From a virus: 54,759 nt of DNA. The stretch lies in the IMG/VR virus record IMGVR_UViG_3300032083_000237, positions 1 to 54,759 of that record; one strand, given 5' to 3'. The notes beneath the pieces are model-generated. The model was not told the DNA's origin and ran no database searches. It saw only the letters and a list, made by a program, of their open reading frames with translations. Positions 51,197 through 54,759 of this stretch are shown here, piece after piece (within the stretch, counting starts at the first letter, position 1; the number at the start of each line of letters is the position of its first letter). Both the position numbers and the translations under genes were made by a program.

Positions 51197-51826
51197 TTAG
51201 AATACTGTGTATTCAACCATAACAGTAAAACGTCCTGCTTGGAAGCTGTCGGAGTTAATAGTAGTTGTAGTACAAGCGTACAAATTAATCAGTGTACTTG
51301 CTACAGCAATGTTGGGTTCAAACACGTGAACTGCTGCTGAGTTAAAGTTAATATCAACTTCAGTAACTGCATCAGTAGCAGAGATACGAGGGTTAAAAGA
51401 TGCAACACCAGCACCAACAATCTCTGTACCAGAAGTAAGTGCGGCGTTAGTAGCTGTACCTGCAGTAGCACTAAGTTGTAGATTACCTACGTGTGTGCCA
51501 CCAGAAGCAGTAGTAACAAGTACCTTTACTTTATCAATAAAGATTTTACTTGCAGTTACAATACCCATTGCTGAGTCTGCAATAGTTACATCTAATGCAC
51601 CAAGCTCAACCATGTTGTCATTGTCAGCGTATGTAGTAGTGCCACCGTTAGTAGCAGCTAAAGAACCAGCAAAGACTTGAAACTTCTTACAGCCGATTGT
51701 GTTAAGTGCAGAGTTAGCAGATACATCGCCTGATACAGTTGCAGTACCAGTAATGTCAATGCCATCACCAAATGTAATAGTTGATTCGTATTCTTCAATA
51801 CCTTGTGTGAGTGTAGTTGTTGCCAT
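51197..51826 (-). CDS. decoration-like virion protein, 209 aa
   Basis: Starts after AAAGGATATTAATC. Thr/Ala/Val-rich beta protein (GIDITGTATVSGDVSANSALN, then VFEPNIAVASTLINLYACTTTTINS). Composition similar to the 178-aa protein near the capsid. Likely on the head surface or part of a fibre. Function not proven. Confidence 0.65.
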   Translation of the reverse strand: MATTTLTQGIEEYESTITFGDGIDITGTATVSGDVSANSALNTIGCKKFQVFAGSLAATNGGTTTYADNDNMVELGALDVTIADSAMGIVTASKIFIDKVKVLVTTASGGTHVGNLQLSATAGTATNAALTSGTEIVGAGVASFNPRISATDAVTEVDINFNSAAVHVFEPNIAVASTLINLYACTTTTINSDSFQAGRFTVMVEYTVF

Positions 51827-51880
51827 GATTAATATCCTTTCGTGGTATTACCACTTTGTTGGCTCATTGTGGGTATGCCA

Positions 51881-52072
51881 CTATTTTATATTTATTTTCT
51901 TAGGAACGCAATAGGCAATTGCACGATCTTCTAGTGCTATGCCATGTGTACTGTATCGTCTTACTACTTCTCTAGCGTAGTAGTTGCAATGTTCTATGTT
52001 ATCAAAGACCATCTCGTATTCTATAAGCTCTCTATCTATGCCAAGATAGATTAAGAGAACGAAGGTAAACAT
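51881..52072 (-). CDS. small exported protein, 63 aa
   Basis: Starts in a TAATG overlap with the endopeptidase. N-terminal hydrophobic segment MFTFVLLIYLGI, then a soluble part with two cysteines (HCNYYA and YCVPKK). Similar short proteins occur near marine phage lysis genes. Could be an outer-face lysis helper; inference. Confidence 0.6.
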   Translation of the reverse strand: MFTFVLLIYLGIDRELIEYEMVFDNIEHCNYYAREVVRRYSTHGIALEDRAIAYCVPKKINIK

Positions 52073-52524
52073 TACATCATTTCAAAGTGTGGTGCATCAA
52101 TGAACGGTCTGCGACCTTGAGAACGACGAAGGTCTACATAGTCATTCATTGCATCTTCCATAGAACCCTCATAAGAAGCAATGTCACCTACACTCCATGC
52201 AGCTCCCCACTTAATAGCTACACCTTTCTTACGTGCAGCTTCAGCCATAGCATCAGCCAGCTCATCATATTTATTTAATGCCCATGTAATATTAGGACCA
52301 ATGTAGGCCACTAGGTCTACTGCACGTCCCTCTAGGTGTTTACTCTTCATGGTCTGACTAGCACCACTAGCCACAAGCTTCTCTTGTTCTTCTACGGTAC
52401 GCATACCACAGGTAACACCAAAGTCTACTTTAGTGCGTTTAATAGCTTCATTCACTACTTGTACTAGCTGGGGGTTTACTCCCTCTAGTCTACCTTTACT
52501 ACGATTAGATAGTTGAAACGTCAT
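52072..52524 (-). CDS. M15-family endolysin peptidase, 150 aa
   Basis: L-alanyl-D-glutamate / D-Ala carboxypeptidase-type zinc enzyme that cuts peptidoglycan peptides for lysis. Motifs: SKHLEGRAVDL with H63 and D70, then DAPHFE with H146 and acidic D143. A TCGMRT segment precedes them. No signal peptide, so it needs the nearby holin to reach the wall. Confidence 0.92.
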   Translation of the reverse strand: MTFQLSNRSKGRLEGVNPQLVQVVNEAIKRTKVDFGVTCGMRTVEEQEKLVASGASQTMKSKHLEGRAVDLVAYIGPNITWALNKYDELADAMAEAARKKGVAIKWGAAWSVGDIASYEGSMEDAMNDYVDLRRSQGRRPFIDAPHFEMM

Positions 52525-52645
52525 TACTTCTCTCCGCTATGAGCTTTGCTTGCTCTCGTATTAACTCTTGTTGTTTTTCTAATGCAATAAACTGCTTATC
52601 CAACTCAGATAGTTGAGGGATAGGTATTACGTTATTTTTTTCCAA
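52505..52645 (-). CDS. small coiled-coil protein, 46 aa
   Basis: Fills the gap between the holin and endolysin. TTG start at 52645 inside the holin tail; stop at 52505 inside the endolysin gene, overlapping both. The peptide (LSELDKQFIALEKQQELIREQAKLIAER) is a heptad coiled coil. Possible lysis helper. The start codon and ribosome site are weak. Confidence 0.5.
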   Translation of the reverse strand: MEKNNVIPIPQLSELDKQFIALEKQQELIREQAKLIAERSNDVSTI

Positions 52646-52985
52646 AGAACTTACTCACTGAACGCATACCAATACTAGCTGATACAATTCCACCAAGAGC
52701 AATCTGATACCACTGAGGCATTACTTCAAGTGAGGCAAAGCCTTGGGCTACTATATCATTTCCCCATTCACCACAGAAGGCTAGGATAAGGGGAATAGAA
52801 AACAATAAAGTAATCCATTCGTCTTTCCATGAGTTCTCGGTAGCTCTCATTGCTTCCAAGTCCCAGTCAATCTCTCCTGTAAGCTGCTTCTTCTTAATCT
52901 CAGCTTCAGTAAGTTTGATCTGGGTCTTACCATCTATGATAGAAGTAGCTAATCCTGTTAGACTTCCTATAAGTTGACCAATCAT
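52632..52985 (-). CDS. three-span holin, 117 aa (GTA holin-like)
   Basis: The N-terminal amphipathic region is followed by two clear spans (about 58-75, WITLLFSIPLILAF, and 92-108, QIALGGIVSASIGM), with WKDEW before the first. The pattern matches the 3TM holin family of alphaproteobacterial phages and gene transfer agents (PF11351 type). It would form the inner-membrane lesion that releases the M15 enzyme encoded downstream. Confidence 0.82.
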   Translation of the reverse strand: MIGQLIGSLTGLATSIIDGKTQIKLTEAEIKKKQLTGEIDWDLEAMRATENSWKDEWITLLFSIPLILAFCGEWGNDIVAQGFASLEVMPQWYQIALGGIVSASIGMRSVSKFFGKK

Positions 52986-53290
52986 TTAAACATCCCAGTT
53001 TTTCTGTAGTCTATTAGACCACCTTTATTAAAATTGTTTTTTCTTTTAATAGTACTAGGAAAAAGTAAACGTAGAGCAGATTTAACTTTAGGATTAAGGT
53101 TTTTATTTGTGCCTAAAAATTTATCTAAAGCTTCTTTAGTTCTTATTCCTATTTCTTTCATAGCAGAAATTCGTAGATTTTGTTGTTCGTTAAAAATTTT
53201 ATCATCACTTGAAATCTTACCATGTTTTTTATCAAGTTCCCCTAATTTTTTTAATTTATTCATAACACCTTTGGGTAATTCTTCAGCCAT
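52982..53290 (-). CDS. basic small protein ending DYRKTGMFK, 102 aa
   Basis: Start ATG 53290 overlaps the upstream stop (ATGGCTGA); a longer frame to 53380 would overlap heavily and is rejected. Helical and basic. The C-terminus NFNKGGLIDYRKTGMFK carries the NKGG-type motif seen in other proteins here. Function unknown. It overlaps the holin start. Confidence 0.65.
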   Translation of the reverse strand: MAEELPKGVMNKLKKLGELDKKHGKISSDDKIFNEQQNLRISAMKEIGIRTKEALDKFLGTNKNLNPKVKSALRLLFPSTIKRKNNFNKGGLIDYRKTGMFK

Positions 53291-53489
53291 TTTTATACTT
53301 CTCCGTATATGCTTCTTCAAAGCCCTCTTCATGAACACAGTTCTCATGATTGCCCCAGAGTCTTTGGAAGTAAGTGTCATGTACTTCTAGGTAGTCCTGC
53401 TCACTGTATTCATCAGGAGCTAATCTACCTTTGATAATCCACATAAACCTATTTACTTCTTTATGGATAGGACTATTAGTGTTTCTCAT
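53283..53489 (-). CDS. small hypothetical protein, 68 aa
   Basis: Start ATG 53489 inside the end of the upstream gene (14-base overlap). Contains HKEVNRFMWIIKGRLAPDEYSEQDYLEVHDTYFQRLWG, helical with aromatic clusters. No family recognised; part of the first right-arm transcript. Confidence 0.6.
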   Translation of the reverse strand: MRNTNSPIHKEVNRFMWIIKGRLAPDEYSEQDYLEVHDTYFQRLWGNHENCVHEEGFEEAYTEKYKNG

Positions 53490-53682
53490 TGCCAAGCCAT
53501 ACAGCAAAGCATCCTGTTAAGGCTCCCATACAGATAGACACTAGGCCTGACTGCTGTATGGAAGGATCTGGTAGGGTCATGAACCAATGAACTGCTTGGT
53601 AGGTTAAGACAGTCACTGCAAGCATCATAATGCGTGGCATAATCTGCCACTTAAGTACACGTTCCATGATAATCTCTGGCAT
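53476..53682 (-). CDS. two-span membrane protein, 68 aa
   Basis: ATG 53682 in a TAATG overlap. Two hydrophobic spans (about 15-34, IMMLAVTVLTYQAVHWF, and 45-62, LVSICMGALTGCFAVWL) with a short loop. Could be a second holin or an antiholin-type protein, being near the holin and lysin. Confidence 0.7.
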   Translation of the reverse strand: MPEIIMERVLKWQIMPRIMMLAVTVLTYQAVHWFMTLPDPSIQQSGLVSICMGALTGCFAVWLGNEKH

Positions 53683-53933
53683 TATTCCCAATCCCTTTTT
53701 GTTCGTGGTTGAAATACGTCTTTGGCCTCAAGATGACCCTCTAGATACATGGCTCTTTCAACATGATCTAAAGAATACTTGACGCCAGTGTCTTGAAATA
53801 TTGCTTCTCTGATGTAGAAGACGTCAGACCTTGGGATGTGTACTCTTTGTAGTCTCCCTTCGTCCTCGTCAGCTAGTGCTAGATAAAATTCTTCTAGTAC
53901 ATTATCGCTAATGTACATTTTCGGCTTGGACAT
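53682..53933 (-). CDS. first right-arm gene, hypothetical, 83 aa
   Basis: Acidic helical protein (YISDNVLEEFYLALADEDEGRLQRVH...). The promoter at 53939-53966 would start RNA within a base or two of this ATG, so from that promoter the message is leaderless; a longer leader would come from 54117-54144. No family recognised. Confidence 0.65.
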   Translation of the reverse strand: MSKPKMYISDNVLEEFYLALADEDEGRLQRVHIPRSDVFYIREAIFQDTGVKYSLDHVERAMYLEGHLEAKDVFQPRTKRDWE

Positions 53934-53938
53934 GACTA

Positions 53939-53966
53939 GTTATACCTATAAAATTCTCTATGTCAA
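53939..53966 (-). promoter_or_regulatory. right-arm promoter TTGACA-N16-TATAAC
   Basis: Minus-strand TTGACA (53966-53961), 16 bases, TATAAC (53944-53939), then TAG. Predicted start is about 53932-53933, at the ATG of the first gene. Confidence 0.8.
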
Positions 53967-54116
53967 GAGAGAACGACAAAGAATCTAAGAAAAATTCTTA
54001 CATGGTACTTAAAGTATACTTAAAGTATTATTATTTCTTTATATATATAAGTAATAATAGACTTTAAGTGTACTTTAAGTTACTCTAAGTACTCTAGTTA
54101 CTTAAAGTTATACTTA

Positions 54117-54144
54117 ATTATATCACATTTTGTGCAGATGTCAA
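54117..54144 (-). promoter_or_regulatory. consensus promoter TTGACA-N16-TATAAT
   Basis: Minus-strand TTGACA (54144-54139), 16-base spacer, TATAAT (54122-54117): both hexamers are perfect sigma-70 consensus. It sits inside the CTTAAAG cluster and would drive the right arm with a leader of about 177 bases. Confidence 0.8.
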
Positions 54145-54173
54145 GAGAAATCTTTAAGTTTTTACTATTACTT

Positions 54174-54191
54174 ATTGAACAGGTGTTCAAT
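54174..54191. promoter_or_regulatory. 18-bp perfect palindrome
   Basis: ATTGAACA, GG, TGTTCAAT: 8-bp arms with a 2-base centre, flanked by CTTTAAG (54152) and CTTAAAG (54197). Candidate operator for a dimeric regulator of the consensus promoter just downstream, or a recombination core. Confidence 0.6.
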
Positions 54192-54422
54192 TAATACTTA
54201 AAGCGTTCTTAACGGCGAGGGTCGGGTATTATCTTCGGGTAGAATACCCTCTGAGAGGCTGTGAGTGGCTCTCTAAGGGGTCATCTCGTAGATTCATGGG
54301 GGTAGGCCTACCGTAGGCATGGAGATGGCTCTGTGAGGCTGGATTATGATTAACATTATGTATAGGGATTATGTATATGTCCATAGGTATAACGTATGTG
54401 TGGGGGTTAAAGTATTGGTTCA

Positions 54423-54759
54423 TGTAGTTACCAAGTGTATTTGACCCCCCGCTGTCATTGGGTGTATACGTATACGGACACCCCCCGTATGGCCCATGCC
54501 CCCCATGCTGTATACAACGGTATACACAAGGTTTTCCTCAGTTAATGTGACACTTTAAGCTGTAACTCCTTGATATCATTGTGTTTTCTATACAATGTAG
54601 GATTATTCAGTACACATAATCGGGATTTTTCCTTGTGTTTTCAGGGGGTTACTGTTTGTGAGTAAGGCCATGCACTATACACTACCCATAATAACATTAT
54701 GTCTGCACATATACACCCACCCCATTATATGTCTTATACATTATCTCTTATACATTATC
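54423..54759. repeat. right copy of imperfect terminal direct repeat
   Basis: Second copy of 1-337, same length, about 97% identical. It ends exactly at the end of the second 14-bp iteron (54746-54759). No gene inside. Confidence 0.85.

Larger units (their letters stand above)
54008..54203. repeat. cluster of CTTAAAG / CTTTAAG motifs
   Basis: CTTAAAG at 54008, 54019, 54101 and 54197; its reverse complement CTTTAAG at 54062, 54073 and 54152. The same word occurs before the integrase (6549, 6584), in the left region (444, 826), and as CTTTAAG in each terminal repeat (131, 54553). The density in 200 bp far exceeds chance. Probable protein-binding iterons. Confidence 0.7.
53967..54422. other. 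right non-coding control region
   Basis: About 455 bases without a convincing gene (a 64-aa frame at 54229-54423 is low complexity). It holds seven CTTAAAG/CTTTAAG motifs between 54008 and 54203, an 18-bp palindrome, a hairpin GGGTATT/AATACCC at 54224-54249, and the palindrome GGTAGGCCTACC at 54301-54312. A consensus promoter is at 54117-54144. Confidence 0.65.

Noticed and set aside
54229-54423. 64-aa minus-strand frame near the right end
   Set aside because: His/Pro/Asn-rich low-complexity product, covers palindromes, no ribosome site and no downstream coupling.
1-54759. Phage RNA polymerase, DNA ligase, CRISPR array, insertion sequence or excisionase
   Set aside because: Looked for in all long frames and repeats; none recognised. 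Short or divergent versions of an excisionase cannot be excluded.

Overview
This window looks like an essentially complete genome of a marine, short-tailed (podovirus-like), double-stranded DNA phage of about 54.7 kb. The last 337 bp repeat the first 337 bp at about 97% identity. There is no ribosomal RNA and no host-type housekeeping operon. The virion genes are podoviral: a large portal, two tail tube/nozzle-like proteins, very large internal virion proteins, and no tape measure or sheath. The replication genes are T7-like. The B12-dependent ribonucleotide reductase, ThyX, MazG and integrase, and the moderate-to-low GC, suggest a marine alphaproteobacterial host (Roseobacter, SAR116 or SAR11 type). 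Size and content recall the HMO-2011-type and SIO1/cobavirus-type marine podoviruses; that is inference from memory, not a database result.

Layout. Two divergent arms leave one non-coding control region that spans the joined ends (about 53.93 kb to 54.76 kb plus 1 to 1.23 kb). The left arm (1.2-18.58 kb, all plus strand) holds early and metabolic genes: small early proteins, a cysteine-rich 547-aa protein coupled to an M20/M28-like peptidase, a tyrosine integrase, and a half-size Na/Pi-cotransporter-like membrane protein. These are followed by ThyX, primase-helicase, family A DNA polymerase, SSB, 5'-3' exonuclease, a nuclease-like protein, MazG, class II RNR and a DUF3310 protein. The right arm (18.58-53.93 kb, all minus strand) is read from the right end inward. 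It starts with small membrane proteins, holin and M15 endopeptidase, then decoration-like proteins, a cluster of very basic small proteins, TerS and TerL, portal, a large polyvalent protein, scaffold, capsid, tail tube/nozzle, tail fibres, and finally the ejection proteins. The arms meet tail to tail with a 4-bp overlap at 18580-18583.

How it works together. The left arm makes nucleotides (RNR, ThyX, MazG), copies and processes DNA, and may recombine the genome into the host. The right arm builds the particle and lyses the cell. No phage RNA polymerase was found. Instead a consistent promoter class, TTGAC(A/T/C)-N15/16-TATAAC(T/C/A), is visible ahead of the right arm, the capsid, the integrase and the 14.45-kb gene cluster, so host sigma-70 RNA polymerase is the likely transcriber. 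Most genes overlap their neighbours by 1 to 20 bases, which indicates translational coupling.

Points of most interest are the structured leader region at 1.0-2.2 kb (five-hairpin array, tRNA-like cloverleaf, terminator with a competing hairpin), the half-length Na/Pi transporter, the peptidase cassette, the shared CTTAAAG motif clusters near the integrase and at the right end, the basic-protein cluster before the terminase, and the non-identical terminal repeats.
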